Source: Triticum aestivum (lineage: Eukaryota; Streptophyta; Magnoliopsida; Poales; Poaceae). From it: a stretch of 64,000 nt of DNA. The position numbers were made by a program, and so were the translations under genes. Location of the stretch: the NCBI RefSeq assembly GCF_018294505.1, contig NC_057811.1, positions 24,652,025 to 24,716,024 on the forward strand, written 5' to 3'. The notes under the pieces were generated by a model. That model was not told where the DNA came from, did not search any database, and worked only from the letters and a program-made list of their open reading frames with translations. Shown here one piece after another: positions 11,498 to 24,283 of the stretch. Positions within the stretch are counted from its first letter, which is position 1; every line of letters begins with the position of its first letter.

Positions 11498-13234
11498 TGT
11501 TGGCGAACGTAGTAATTTCAAAAAAATTCCTACGCACACGCAAGATCATGGTGATGCATAGCAACGAGAGGGGAGAGTGTTGTCCATGTATCCTCGTAGA
11601 CCGACAGCGGAAGTGTTATCACAACGCGGTTGATGTAGTCGTACGTCTTCACGATCCGACCGATCAAGTATCGAACGTACGGCACCTCCAAGTTCTACAC
11701 ACGTTCAGCTCGATGACATCCCTTGAACTCCGATCCAGCCGAGTGTTGAGGGAGAGTTTCGTCAGCACGACGGCATGGTGACGATGATGATGTTCCACCG
11801 ACGCAAGGCTTCGCCTAAGCTCCGCGACGGTATTATCGAGGTGTAATATGGTGGAGGGGGGCACCGCACACGGCTAAAATATCGTATATCAAGTGTGTAT
11901 AGAGGTGCCCCCCTGCCCCCGTATATAAAGGAGCAAGGGGGAGGCCGGCTGCCCTAGGCGCGCCAAGGAGAGAGGGGGAGTCCTCCTCCTAGTAGGAGTA
12001 GGACTCCCCTTTCCTAGTCCTACTAGGAAAAGAAGGGGGGAAGGAAAGAGAGGGAGAGGGAGAGGGAAAGGGGGCTGCGCCCCCCTCTCCTAGTCCAACT
12101 AGGACTCCTCCTGGGAGGGGGCACGCCACCTCCTGGCTGCTTCCCTCTCTCTCCCCTCAAGGCCCAGTAAGGCCCAATACTTCCCCGGGGGGTTCCGGTA
12201 ACCCTCCGGCACTCCGGTTTAATCCGAAACTTCTCCGGAACACTTCTGGTGTCCGAATATAGTCGTCCAATATATCAATCTTTATGTCTCGACCATTTCG
12301 AGACTCCTCGTCATGTCCGTGATCACTTCCGGGACTGCGAACAACCTTCGGTACAGCAAAACATATAAACTCATAATATAACTGTCATCGTAACTTTAAG
12401 CGTGCGGACCCTTTGGGTTCGAGAACTATGTAGACATGACCGAGACACCTCTCCGGTCAATAACCAATAGCGGGACCTGGATGCCCATATTGGCTCCCAC
12501 ATATTCTACGAAGATCTTTATCGGTCAGACCGCATAACAACATACGTTGTTCCCTTTGTCATCGGTATGTTACTTGCCCGACATTCGATCGTCGGTATCT
12601 CGATACCTAGTTCAAACTCGTTACCGGCAAGTCTCTTTACTCGTTCCGTAATACATCATCCCGCAACTAACTCATTAGTCACAATGCTTGCAAGGCTTAT
12701 AATGATGTGCATTACCGAGTGGGCCCAGAGATACCTCTCCGACAATCGGAGTGACAAATCCTAATCTCGAAATACGCCAACCCAACAAGTACCTTTGGAG
12801 ACACCTGTAGAGCACCTTTATAATCACCCAGTTACGTGGTGACGTTTGGTAGCACACAAAGTGTTTGTCCGGTAAATGGGAGTTGCATAATCTCATAGTC
12901 ATAGGAACATGTATAAGTCATGAAGGAAGCAATAGCAACATACTAAACGATCGGGTGCTAAGCTAACAGAATGGGTCAAGTCAATCACGTCATTCTCCTA
13001 ATGAGGTGATCCCGTTAATCAAATGACAACTCATGTCTATGGCTAGGAAACATAACCATCTTTGATTAACGAGCTAGTCAAGTAGAGGCATACTAGTGAC
13101 ACTCTGTTTGTCTATGTATTCACACATGTATTATGTTTCTGGTTAATACAATTCTAGCATGAATAATAAACATTTATCATGATATAAGGAAATATATAAT
13201 ACTTTATTATTGCCTCTAGGGCATATTTCCTTCA
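11498..13234 (-). repeat. 3' LTR of Copia element 2
   Basis: 1737 bp, on the plus strand TGTTGGCGAACG to CATATTTCCTTCA. The outer edge has one change from its partner (GGCG against GGGG). The purine tract lies just inside at 13235-13246 (minus strand). A TATA box reads minus strand at about 11930-11921. Confidence 0.93.
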
Positions 13235-13284
13235 GTCTCCCACTTGCACTAGAGTCAATAATCTAGATTACATAGTAATGATTC

Positions 13285-15285
13285 TTACACCCATGGAGGC
13301 TTAGTCAACGGGTCTGCAACATTCAGATCCGTATGTATCTTGCAAATTTCTATGTCTCCCACCTGGACTAAATCCCGGATGGAATTGAAGCGTCTTCTGA
13401 TGTGCTTGGTTCTCTTGTGAAATCTGGGTTCCTTTGCTAAGGCAATTGCACCAGTATTGTCACAAAAGATTTTCATTGGTCCCGATGTACTAGGTATGAC
13501 ACCTAGATCGGATATGAACTCCTTCATCCAGACTCCTTCATTTGCTGCTTCCGAAGCAGCTATGTATTCCGCTTCACACGTAGATCCCGCCACGACACTT
13601 TGCTTAGAACTACACCAACTGACAGCTCCACCATTCAATGTAAATATGTATCCGGTTTGCGATTTCGAATCGTCCGGATCAGTGTCAAAGCTTGCATCAA
13701 CGTAACCCCTTACGATGAGCTCTTTGTCACCTCCATAAACGAGAAACATATCCTTAGTCCTTTTCAGGTATTTCAGGATGTTCTTGACCGCTGTCAAGTG
13801 ATCCACTCCTGGATTACTTTGGTACCTCCCTGCTAAACTTATAGCAAGGCACACATCAGGTGTGGTACACAGCATTGCATACATGATAGAGCCTATGGCT
13901 GAAGCATAGGGAACATCTTTCATCTTCTCTCTATCTTCTGCAGTGGTCGGGCATTGAGTCTTACTCAATCTCACACCTTGTAGTACAGGCAAGAACCCTT
14001 TCTTTGCTTGATCCATTTTGAACTTCTTCAAAACTTTGTCAAGGTATGTGCTTTGTGAAAGTCCAATTAAGCGTCTTGATCTATCTCTATAGATCTTGAT
14101 GCCTAATATATAAGCAGCTTCACCGAGGTCTTTCATTGAAAAACTCTTATTCAAGTATCCCTTTTTGCTATCCAGAAATTCTCTATCATTTCCAATCAGT
14201 AATATGTCATCCACATATAATATCAGAAATGCTATGGAGCTCCCACTCACTTTCTTGTAAATACAGGCTTCTCCAAAAGTCTGTATAAAACCAAATGCTT
14301 TGATCACACTATCAAAGCGTTTATTCCAACTCCGAGAGGTTTGCACCAGTCCATAAATGGATCGCTGGAGCTTGCACACTTTGTTAGCTCCCTTTGGATC
14401 GACAAAACCTTCCGGTTGCATCATATACAACTCTTCTTCCAGAAATCCATTCAGGAATGTAGTTTTGACATCCATTTGCCAAATTTCATAATCATAAAAT
14501 GCGGCAATTGCTAACATGATTCGGACAGACTTAAGCATCGCTACGGGTGAGAAGGTCTCATCGTAGTCAATCCCTTGAACTTGTCGAAAACCTTTCGCAA
14601 CAAGTCGAGCTTTATAGACAGTAACATTACCATCAGCGTCAGTCTTCTTCTTGAAGATCCATTTATTTTCAATGGCTTGCCGACCATCGGGCAAGTCAAC
14701 CAAAGTCCATACTTTGTTCTCATACATGGATCCCATCTCGGATTTCATGGCCTCAAGCCATTTTGCGGAATCTGGGCTCACCATCGCTTTTTCATAGTTC
14801 GTAGGTTCATCATGGTCTAGTAACATGACCTCCAGAACAGGATTGCCGTACCACTCTGGTGCGGATCTTGATCTAGTTGACCTACGAGGTTCGGTAATAA
14901 CTTGATCTGAAGTTTCATGATCATTATCATTAACTTCCTCACTAATTGGTGTAGGTGTCGCAGAAACTGATTTCTGCGATGATCTACTTTCCAATAAGGG
15001 AGCAGGTACAGTTACCTCATCAAGTTGTACTTTCCTCCCACTCACATCTTTCGAGAGAAACTCCTTCTCTAGAAAGGATCCATTCTTAGCAACGAATATC
15101 TTGCCTTCGGATCTGTGATAGAAGGTGTACCCAACAGTCTCCTTTGGGTATCCTATGAAGACACATTTCTCCGATTTAGGTTTGAGCTTATCAGGTTGAA
15201 GTTTCTTCACATAAGCTTCGCAACCCCAAACTTTAAGATACGACAACTTTGGTTTCTTGCCAAACCATAGTTCAAAAGGCGTCAT
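13285..15285 (-). pseudogene. Copia element 2 pol: integrase C-terminus, reverse transcriptase and RNase H
   Basis: This 666-residue open frame starts at an internal Met in the integrase C-terminal region (MTPFELWFGKKPKL). It runs through RT (WIFKKKTDADGNV, IDYDETFSPVA, YVDDILLIGND) and RNase H (YVDASFDTDPDD, CEAEYIAASEA, FCDNTGAIALA). Reverse transcription and RNA removal would be its role. It ends early at ADPLTKPPWV: compared with element 1, 34 nt between two CTC triplets are missing, which shifts the frame and removes the last residues. It is joined upstream to the gag-integrase frame by a stop and a frameshift at 15286-15473. Confidence 0.92.
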
Positions 15286-17219
15286 CTCAACGGATTTCGA
15301 TGGTGTCCTATTTAGAGTGAATGCAGCCGTCTCTAAAGCATAATCCCAAAACGAAGCGGTAAATCAGTAAGAGACATCATAGATCGCACCATATCTAATA
15401 AAGTACGATTACGACGTTCGGACACACCATTACGGTGTGGTGTTCTGGGTGGCGTGAGTTGCGAAACTATTCTTCATTGTTTCAAATGTAGGCCAAACTC
15501 GTAACTCAAATATTCTCCTCCACGATCAGATCGTAGGAATTTTATTTTCTTGTTATGATGATTTTCAACTTCACTCTGAAATTCTTTGAACTTTTCAAAT
15601 GTTTCAGACTTATGTTTCATTAAGTAGATATACCCATATCTGCTCAAATCATCTGTGAAGGTGAGAAAATAACGACATCCGCCACGAGCCTCAATATTCA
15701 TCGGACCACATACATCTGTATGTATGATTTCCAACAAATCTGTTGCTCTCTCCATAGTTCCGGACAACGGTGTTTTGGTCATCTTGCCCATAAGGCACGG
15801 TCCGCAAGTACGAAGTGATTCAAAATCAAGTGATTCCAAAATTCCATCAGCATGGAGTTTCTTCATGCGCTTTACACCGATATGACCCAAACGGCAGTGC
15901 CACAAATAAGTTGCACTGTCATTATCAACTCTGCATCTTTTGGCTTCGACATTATGAATATGTGTATCACTACTATCGAGATTCATTAAAAATAGACCAC
16001 TCTTCAAGGGTGCATGACCATAAAAGATATTATTCATATAAATAGAACAACCATTATTCTCTGATTTAAATGAATAACCGTCTCGCATTAAACAAGATCC
16101 AGATATAATGTTCATGCTCAACGCTTGCACCAAATAACAATTATTTAGGTCTAAAACTAATCCCGAAGGTAGATGTAGAGGTAGCGTGCCGACGGCGATC
16201 ACATCGACTTTGGAACCATTTCCCACGCGCATCGTCACCTCATCCTTAGCCAATCTTCGCTTAATCTGTAGCCCCTGTTTCGAGTTGCAAATATTAGCAA
16301 CAGAACCAGTATCAAATACCCAGGTGCTACTGCGAGTATTAGTAAGGTACACAACAATAACATGTATATCACATATACCTTTGTTAACCTTGCCATCCTT
16401 CTTATCCGCCAAATACTTGGGGCAGTTCCGCTTCCACTGACGAGTCTGCTTACAGTAGAAGCACTCAGTTTCAGGCTTAGGTCCCGACTTGGATTTCTTC
16501 TCCTGAACAGCATCTTGCTTGTTGTTCTTCTTGAAGTTCCCTTTCTTCTTCCCTTTGCCCTTTTTCTTGAAACTAGTGGTTTTACTGACCATCAACACTT
16601 GATGCTCCTTTTTGATTTCTACCTCCGCTGCCTTTAGCATTGCGAAGAGCTCGGGAATTGTCTTATCCATCCCTTGCATGTTATAGTTCATCACGAAGCT
16701 CTTGTAGCTTGGTGGCAGTGATTGAAGAATTCTGTCAATGACGCAATCATCCGGAAGTTGAACTCCCAGTTGAATCAAGTGATTATTATACCTAGACATT
16801 CTGAGTATATGTTCACTGACAGAACTATTTTCTTCCATCTTGCAGCTATAGAAATTATTGGAGACTTCATATCTCTCAATCTGGGCATTTGCTTGAAATA
16901 TTAACTTCAACTCCTGGAACATCTCATATGCTCCATGACGTTCAAAACGTCGTTCAAGACCCGGTTCTAAGCCGTAAAGCATGGCACACTGAACTATCGA
17001 GTAGTCATCAGCTTTGCTCTGCCAGACGTTCATAACTTCTGGTGTTGCTCTTGCAGCAGGCCTGGCACCCAACGGTGCTTCCAGGACGTAATTCTTCTGT
17101 GCAGCAATGAGGATAATCCTCAAGTTACGGACCCAGTCCGTGTAATTGCTACCATCATCTTTCAACTTTGCTTTCTCAAGGAACGCATTAAAATTCAACG
17201 GAACAACAGCACGGGCCAT
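15286..17219 (-). pseudogene. Copia element 2 gag, protease and integrase core
   Basis: ATG at 17219-17217 starts MARAVVPLNFNAFLEKAK, a Copia gag, with a UBN2-like central region and a Lys-rich tail. The zinc knuckle has lost two key residues: CFYCKQTRQWKRNC has Gln where the His ligand should be and Arg in place of Gly. Protease: STWVFDTGSVANIC (DTG). Integrase: a zinc region with CGPCLMGK, then HTDVCGP (first Asp) and LRSDRGGEYLS (second Asp). A TGA at 15474-15476 falls between the second Asp and the catalytic Glu of NGVSERRNRTLLD, which is still readable downstream. A 1-nt change near 15345 then moves the frame to that of RT. Confidence 0.9.
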
Positions 17220-18492
17220 CTATCTACAATTAACATAGACAAGCAAGATACTATCAGGTACTAAGTTCATGCTAAATTTAAGTTCTATTAATCATATTAC
17301 TTAAGAACTCCCACTTAGATAGACATCCCTCTAATCATCTAAGTGATTACATGATCCAAATCAACTAAACCATAACCGATCACCACGTGAAATGGAGTAG
17401 TTTTCAATGGTGAACATCACTATGTTGATCATATCTACTATATGATTCACGGTCGACCTTTCGGTCTCAGTGTTCCGAGGCCATATCTGCATATGCTAGG
17501 CTTGTCAAGTTTAACCTGAGTATTCTGCGTGTGCAAAATTGGCTTGCACCCGTTGTAGATGGACGTAGAGCTTATCACACCCGATCATCACGTGGTGTCT
17601 GGGCACGACGAACTTTGGCAACGGTGCATACTCCGGGAGAACACTTTTATCTTGAAATTTTAGTGAGAGATCATCTTATAATGCTACCGTCAATCAAAGC
17701 AAGATAAGATGCATAAAAGATAAACATCACATGCAATCAATATAAGTGATATGATATGGCCATCATCGTCTTGTGCTTGTGATCTCCATCTCCGAAGCAC
17801 CGTGCTTGTGATCTCCATCTACGAAGCACCGTCGTGATCACCGTCGTCACCGGTGCAACACCTTGATCTCCATCGTAGTATCGTTGTCGTCTCGCCAACT
17901 AATTGCTTTTACGACTATCGCTACTGCTTAGTGATAAAGTAAAACTATTACATGGTGATTGCATCTCATACAATAAAGCGACAACCATATGGCTCCTGCC
18001 AGTTCCCGATAACTCGGTTAGAAAACATGATCATCTCATACAACAAATTATATCACATCATGTCTTGACCATATCACATCACAACATGCCCTGCAAAAAC
18101 AAGTTAGACGTCCTCTACTTTGTTGTTGCAAGTTTTACGTGGCTGCTACGGGCTTAGCAAGAACCGTTCTTACCTACGCATCAAAACCACAACGATAGTT
18201 TGTCAAGTTGGTGCTGTTTTAACCTTCGCAAGGACCGGGCGTAGCCACACTCGGTTCAACTAAAGTGAGAGAGACAGACACCCGCCAGTCACCTTTAAGC
18301 AACGAGTGCTCCGAACGGTGAAACCAGTCTCGCGTAAGCGTACGCGTAATGTCGGTCCGGGCCGCTTCATCTCACAATACCGCTGAACCAAAGTATGACA
18401 TGCTGGTAAGCAGTATGACTTATATCGCCCACAACTCACTTGTGATCTACTCGTGCATAGCATCAACGCATAAAACCTGGCTCGGATGCCAC
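17220..18492 (-). other. 5' untranslated leader and primer site of Copia element 2
   Basis: About 1.27 kb between the 5' LTR and the gag ATG has no credible coding frame. Long leaders are normal for BARE-type elements and hold the packaging and translation signals. The primer binding site is at 18491-18476 (minus strand), right next to the LTR. The two neighbouring repeats near 17770-17830 (GTGCTTGTGATCTCCATCT twice) are a small local duplication. Confidence 0.75.
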
Positions 18493-20229
18493 TGTTGGGG
18501 AACGTAGTAATTTCAAAAAAATTCCTACGCACACGCAAGATCATGGTGATGCATAGCAACGAGAGGGGAGAGTGTTGTCCACGTACCCTCGTAGACCGAC
18601 AGCGGAAGCGTTATCACAACGCGGTTGATGTAGTCGTACGTCTTCACGATCCGACCGATCAAGTACCGAACGTACGGCACCTCCATGTTCTACACATGTT
18701 CAGCTCGATGACGTCCCTCGAACTCCGATCCAGCCGAGTGCTGAGGGAGAGTTTCGTCAGCATGACGGCGTGGTGACGATGATGATGTTCCACCGACGCA
18801 GGGCTTCGCCTAAGCTCCGCGACGGTATTATCGAGGTGTAATATGGTGGAGGGGGGCACCGCACACGGCTAAAATATCGTATATCAAGTGTGTATAGAGG
18901 TGCCCCCCTACCCCCGTATATAAAGGAGCAAGGGGGAGGCCGGCTGCCCTAGGCGTGCCAAGGAGAGAGGGCGAGTCCTCCTCCTAGTAGGAGTAGGACT
19001 CCCCTTTCCTAGTCCTACTAGGAAAAGAAGGGGGGAAGAAAAGAGAGGGAGAGGGAGAGGGAAAGGGGGCTGCGCCCCCCTCTCCTAGTCCAACTAGGAC
19101 TCCTCCTGGGAGGGGGCGCGCCACCTCCTGGCTGCTGCCCTCTCTCTCCCCTCAAGGCCCACTAAGGCCCAATACTTCCCCGGGGGGTTCCGGTAACCCT
19201 CCGGCACTCCGGTTTAATCCGAAACTTCTTCGGAACACTTCCGGTGTCCGAATATAGTCGTCCAATATATCAATCTTTATGTCTCAACCATTTCGAGACT
19301 CCTCGTCATGTCCGTGATCACATCTGGGACTCCGAACAACCTTCGGTACATCAAAACATATAAACTCATAATATAACTGTCATCGTAACTTTAAGCGTGC
19401 GGACCCTTTGGGTTCGAGAACTATGTAGACATGACAGAGACACCTCTCCGGTAAATAACCAATAGCGGGACCTGGATGCCCATATTGGCTCCCACATATT
19501 CTACGAAGATCTTTATCGGTCAGACCGCATAACAACATACGTTGTTCCCTTTGTCATCGGTATGTTACTTGCCCGAGATTCGATCGTCGGTATCTCGATA
19601 CCTAGTTCAAACTCGTTACCGGCAAGTCTCTTTACTCGTTCCGTAATACATCATCCCGCAACTAACTCATTAGTCACAATGCTTGCAAGGCTTATAGTGA
19701 TGTGCATTACCGAGTAGGCCCAGAGATACCTCTCCGACAATCGGAGTGACAAATCCTAATCTCGAAATACGCCAACCCAACAAGTACCTTTGGAGACACC
19801 TGTAGAGCACCTTTATAATCACCCAGTTACGTTGTGACGTTTGGTAGCACACAAAGTGTTCCTCCGGTAAACGGGAGTTGAATAATCTCATAGTCATAGG
19901 AACATGTATAAGTCATGAAGGAAACAATAGCAACATACTAAACGATCGGGTGCTAAGCTAACGGAATGGGTCAAGTCAATCACGTCATTCTCCTAATGAG
20001 GTGATCCCGTTAATCAAATGACAACTCATGTCTATGGCTAGGAAACATAACCATCTTTGATTAACGAGCTAGTCAAGTAGAGGCATACTAGGGACACTCT
20101 ATTTGTCTATGTATTCACACATGTATTATGTTTCCGGTTAATACAATTCTAGCATGAATAATAAACATTTATCATGATATAAGGAAATATATAATACTTT
20201 ATTATTGCCTCTAGGGCATATTTCCTTCA
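18493..20229 (-). repeat. 5' LTR of Copia element 2
   Basis: 1737 bp, on the plus strand TGTTGGGGAACG to CATATTTCCTTCA, followed by the target duplication GACTT. In the first 110 bases it differs from the other LTR at about four positions by eye, so this is not a brand-new insertion. The TATA box (minus strand) is at about 18925-18916. Confidence 0.93.
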
Positions 20230-20936
20230 GACTTTCGCCGGCTGGTTGCAGACATGTGCCATGCATGACGCCGCTATTGAAGATGACCTGTACTTGTTGT
20301 CCCAGTTACCATCTTAGAATATAATGACTTTCAAAGGGTACAAGATAAATGGGAATACATTTGACACGATCGCCCAAGATAAGAAGAGCACCAACCAAAA
20401 CAGTGGTGTCCGCTTTGATGCAGCAACCAAGACGGGAAAGGAAACATATTATGGTTACACAGAGGACATATGGGAACTTGACTATGGACGTGGTTTGAAG
20501 GTCCCTTTGTTTTGGTGCAAATGGGTCAATATGACATGAGGCGGGGTAACAGAAGACCCGCAGTACGGAATGACAACAGTGCCTCTCAACAATCTTGCGT
20601 ATGCAGACGAACCATTCATCCTAGCCAATGATGGCGCAGGTTTTCTATGTGAAGGGCATGTCTACCAAGCCGAGAAAAAGAAAAGATAAGGAAGCGAATG
20701 CATCATACGATGAGCCAAGCGCCACATAGTTCTTTTAGGGAAAAGAAACATCGTGGGAGTGGATGACAAGAAAGACATGTCAAAAGATTATGAAAAGTTT
20801 GATGAAATTGCTCCATTCACAGTGAATATTGACCCGAGCATCCAGTTAAATGATGAAGATTGTCCATGGTTACGGCGCAAAGGGACACATGCAAAGAAAA
20901 AGTTTCACACCCAAATATCCCACTCTGGGATGTGAT
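20230..20936 (+). pseudogene. CACTA copy A transposase, C-terminal part
   Basis: The transposase gene resumes after the Copia insertion, starting with the repeated GACTT. It holds a DUF4216-like domain (TFKGYKINGNTFDTIAQDKK, YYGYTEDIWELDYG, VPLFWCKWVN). A TGA at 20537-20539 interrupts it and is also present in copy B (52521-52523). The frame then continues with EDPQYGMTTVPLNNLAYADEPF, a single-base frameshift near 20630, and an end at about 20934 (KKFHTQISHSGM). This C-terminal domain is routinely found with TNP2 in plant CACTA transposases. Its biochemical role is not known to me. Confidence 0.85.
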
Positions 20937-22180
20937 CGGCTTCACTGTCATCACTTTCTTCTCTAGTGAGTTTTCGGACTTATATATCTGGAAAGTCCCG
21001 CTTCGAACAAACCGGAGGGAATCTTTGTAATAGTTAGGGTACTTATGTGTTTTGGCATTTGAAACGCGTAGAAATTTTATGTGCAAACAAATTCTTTCAT
21101 GCATTTACTGATTTTTTTCAGCTAAATGACCCGGAAATTGAATAACACTTCAAATGAACTCTGAAATGGTTGAAAGTTGGCACGGTATCATCATTTCACC
21201 CACATATAGCATGTGCAAAAAAGTTGAGACGGTTACGGCAAAAAATGGATGCACTTCGTGTACAAAATGGACAATCTCTTTCGAAGTATCAGGGTTTCAG
21301 ACGAAAACTCATCTGTTACAAAGGCATTTTTTTTTACTTATTACAACTCCAGACATTTTGTCCGTTCAGTATGCACCATTCAAAGCCGCGTCATCAATTT
21401 TCAACCCTTTCTGACTTCATTTGCTATTTTTCGTGCATTTACTAGTTTTTTCACCTAAATGACCCTGAAATTGAAAAACACTTCAAATGAACTCTGAAAA
21501 GGTTGAAAGTTGGCATGGTATCATAATTTCACCCACATAGCATGTGCAAAAAAGTAGAGAGGGTTACGGCAAAAACTGGATGCACTTCATGTACAAAATG
21601 GACAATCTCTTTTGAAATATCAGGGTTTCGGACGAAAACTCATCTGTTACAAAGGCATTTCATTTTTTAATAACCTAAGTATTACCTAATTGAATATAAT
21701 GATAAAACACACTAATATTAAACATAACAAAAAAGAATCACTGAAAAATCTATTTATAAAGTTAAGTTATTCACAAACTAGTGATTCACGCAAATTTCAA
21801 ATAATTCAAATTTAATCTATTCAAATTTGAAAACTACTAGCACTAACAGAAATTTTATAATCTTTCGAACCTAAAGAAAAAATATTCACAAATAAATTCT
21901 AAATACAGCAAAAAACAACTCAGAAATAAATAAAGCAGAAAAAAGAAAAAAAGAAAATAAATAAATAAAAAAAGCCTGCCTACTGGGCCACAGCGGCCTG
22001 CATACGACTAGAAACCCATCCTCTAGTTGGGCCAGGATGCAGGCCCAATAGGCCCACAGGGCAGAGCGGCAGAGTTAGGCCCAGAAGCCTGCTATAGAGA
22101 GGAGTTCAACACCTCTCCCGCGCCGAGGCTTTTAAACAGGTGCGGCTGCTCTTCGCTAGGCGAGGTGGGACTAAACTTCG
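20937..22180 (+). repeat. Non-coding CACTA segment with two direct repeats of about 210 bp
   Basis: No coding frame is credible here. A block beginning CTAAATGACCC and ending CATCTGTTACAAAGGCATTT occurs twice, at about 21121-21337 and 21456-21665, and the pair is present in copy B too. After 21665 the sequence is AT-rich. It ends with a GGCCCA-rich patch (21975-22090) and GTGGGACTAAACTTC, the point where copy A has lost the DNA kept in copy B. Confidence 0.7.
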
Positions 22181-24040
22181 CTCTCCGTCGTATCTACGTT
22201 TCCAAACACTTTTGCCCTTGTTTTGGACTCTGACTTGCATGATTTGAATGGAACTAACCCGGGCTGACGCAGTTTTCAGCAGAATTTCCTGGGTGTTATT
22301 TATGTGCAGAAACTAAGGTTCTCGGAATGACCTGAAACTTCATGGACATTATTTTTGGAAAATATAAAAAATACTGACGAAAGAATCAAGGCCAGGGGGG
22401 CCACACCCTTTCCACGAGGGTGGGGGGCGCGCCTGCCCCCCTGGGCGCGCCCCTGCCTCGTGGGCCCCCTGGAGCTCCACCGACCTCAACTCCAACTCTA
22501 TATATTCATGTTCAGGGAGAAAAAATCAGAGAGAAAGATTCATCGCATTTTACGGTACGGAGCCGCCGCCAAGCCCTAAACTCTCTCGGGAGGGCTGATC
22601 TCGAGTCCGTTTGGGGCTCCGGAGAGGGGAATCTGTCGCCATCGTCATCATCAACCATCCTCCATCACCAATTTCATGATGCTCACCGCCGTGCGTGAGT
22701 AATTTCATCGTAGGCTTGCTGGTGGGTGATGGGTTGGATGACATTTATCATGTAATCGAGTTAGTTTTGTTAGGGTTTGATCCCTAGTATCCACTATGTT
22801 CTGAGATTGATGTTGCTATGACTTTGCTATGCTTAATGCTTGTCACTAGGGCCCGAGTGCCATGATTTCAGATCTGAACCTATTATGTTTTCATGAATAC
22901 ATGTGAGTTCTTGATCCTATCTTGCAAGTCTATAGTCACCTACTATGTGATATGATCCGGCAACCCCGAAGTGACAATAATCGGGACCACTCTCGGTGAT
23001 GACCGTAGTTTGAGGAGTTCATGTATTCACTATGTGTTAATGCTTTGGTTCGGTACTCTATTAAAAGGTGGCCTTAATATCCCTTAGTTTCCGCTAGGAC
23101 CCCGCTGCCACGGGAGGGTAGGACAAAAGATGTCATGCAAGTTCTTTTCCATAAGCACATATGACTATATTCGGAATACATGCCTGCATTACATTGATGA
23201 ATTGGAGCTCGTTCTGTGTCACCCTATGTTATGATTGTTACATGATGAACCGCATCCGGTATAATTCTCCATCACCGATCCAATGCCTACGAGCTTTTCA
23301 CATATTGTTCTTCGCTTATTTACTTTTCTGTTGCTACTTTTCCAATTACTACAAAACCCAAAAATATTACTTTTGCTATCGTTACCGTTAGTATCTTACT
23401 ACTTCGCTACTAAATACTTTCCTGCAGATACTAAGTTATCCAGGTGTGGTTGAATTGACAACTCAGCTGCTAATACTTGAGAATATTCTTTGGCTCCCCT
23501 TTTGTCGAATCAATAAATTTGGGTTGAATACTCTACCCTCGAAAATTGTTGCGATCCCCTATACTTGTGGGTTATCAAGACTATTTTCTGGCGCCGTTGC
23601 CGGGGAGCATAGCTCTATTCTTTGAGTTACTTGGGATTTATATCTGTTGGTCACTATGAAGAACTTGAAAGACGAGAAAACCAAAATTTATCCCTCAACT
23701 ACGAGGGGAGGTAAGGAACTGCCATCTAGCTCTGCACTTGATTCTCCTTCTTTTTTGAGTAAGCTTGCGCCACCTAAACCTGCTGCTGCTATTAATTCTG
23801 ATATGTCGCATGTTATTGATGATGCCACTTCTGCTATGCATGATACTTATGATGAAACTACTTCTATGCTTGATACTACTGTGCCACTTGGTGAATTTCT
23901 TGATGAACAACTTGCTAGAGCTAGAGAGAATGAAATTATTGAAACTGATAATATTGATGAAAGTGATGATGAAGATTCTCTCCCTAAATATGAATTGCCT
24001 GGTGTGCCTGAGGGCTATGTTATGGCTGAAGAAACTGCTA
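22181..24040 (+). mobile_element. Truncated Athila-type Gypsy fragment in CACTA copy A: LTR, primer site, start of gag
   Basis: 22181-23577 is an Athila-type LTR lacking about its first ten bases (compare 56003-57406 in copy B, which starts TGATACGTCTCC). It ends GGGTTATCA and is followed, 11 nt on, by TGGCGCCGTTGCCGGGGA (23589-23606), the complement of the 3' end of plant tRNA-Asp, used as primer site by this group. An open frame from 23656 (MKNLKDEKTKIYPSTTRGG) looks like the start of a gag, acidic and Ser-rich. It then runs into a tandem repeat at 24041. No pol follows. The right breakpoint is the same in copy B, so truncation came before the CACTA copies separated. Confidence 0.75.
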
Positions 24041-24180
24041 GAGACGATGTATTCGAGATTATATATATTATTTGAGACGATATATTCGAGATTATATATA
24101 TTATTCGAGACGATGTATCCAAGATTATATATTATTCGAGACGATGTATTCGAGATTATATATTATTCAAGACGATGCAT
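24041..24180 (+). repeat. Tandem repeat, 31-33 bp unit, about 4.5 copies
   Basis: Units of the form GAGACGATGTATTCGAGATT plus an AT tail follow each other at the end of the gag-like frame. Copy B has the same array at 57870-58010 with small unit differences. Translated, it gives repeated RDDVFEIIYII. Confidence 0.85.
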
Positions 24181-24283
24181 ATTATGTACTATGATTCAGT
24201 TTTTCCATATTGATTGCATGCATACATTGTAATTTGAATATTAAATTGTTTTATATTTCTTCTGGATTAGTTAAATAAAAGCT

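Larger units (their letters stand above)
11498..20229 (-). mobile_element. Complete BARE/Angela-type Copia retrotransposon (element 2)
   Basis: The element is 8732 bp with two 1737-bp LTRs (11498-13234 and 18493-20229) and a perfect 5-bp target duplication GACTT at 11493-11497 and 20230-20234. Removing it restores the transposase frame seen in copy B. Read on the minus strand the order is LTR, primer site, long leader, gag-protease-integrase, RT-RNase H, purine tract, LTR. Primer site: TGGCATCCGAGCC (18491-18479), which resembles the initiator-Met tRNA complement used by this family with two changes. It is absent from CACTA copy B, so it came in after the two copies separated. The coding region is disabled. 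Confidence 0.95.

Noticed and set aside
23589..23606. tRNA-Asp gene
   Set aside because: Only the 18 bases complementary to the tRNA 3' end are present, next to an LTR. It is a primer binding site.
24041..24180. CRISPR-like array
   Set aside because: The 31-33-bp units are directly adjacent with no unique spacers, in a plant transposon. It is a plain tandem repeat.
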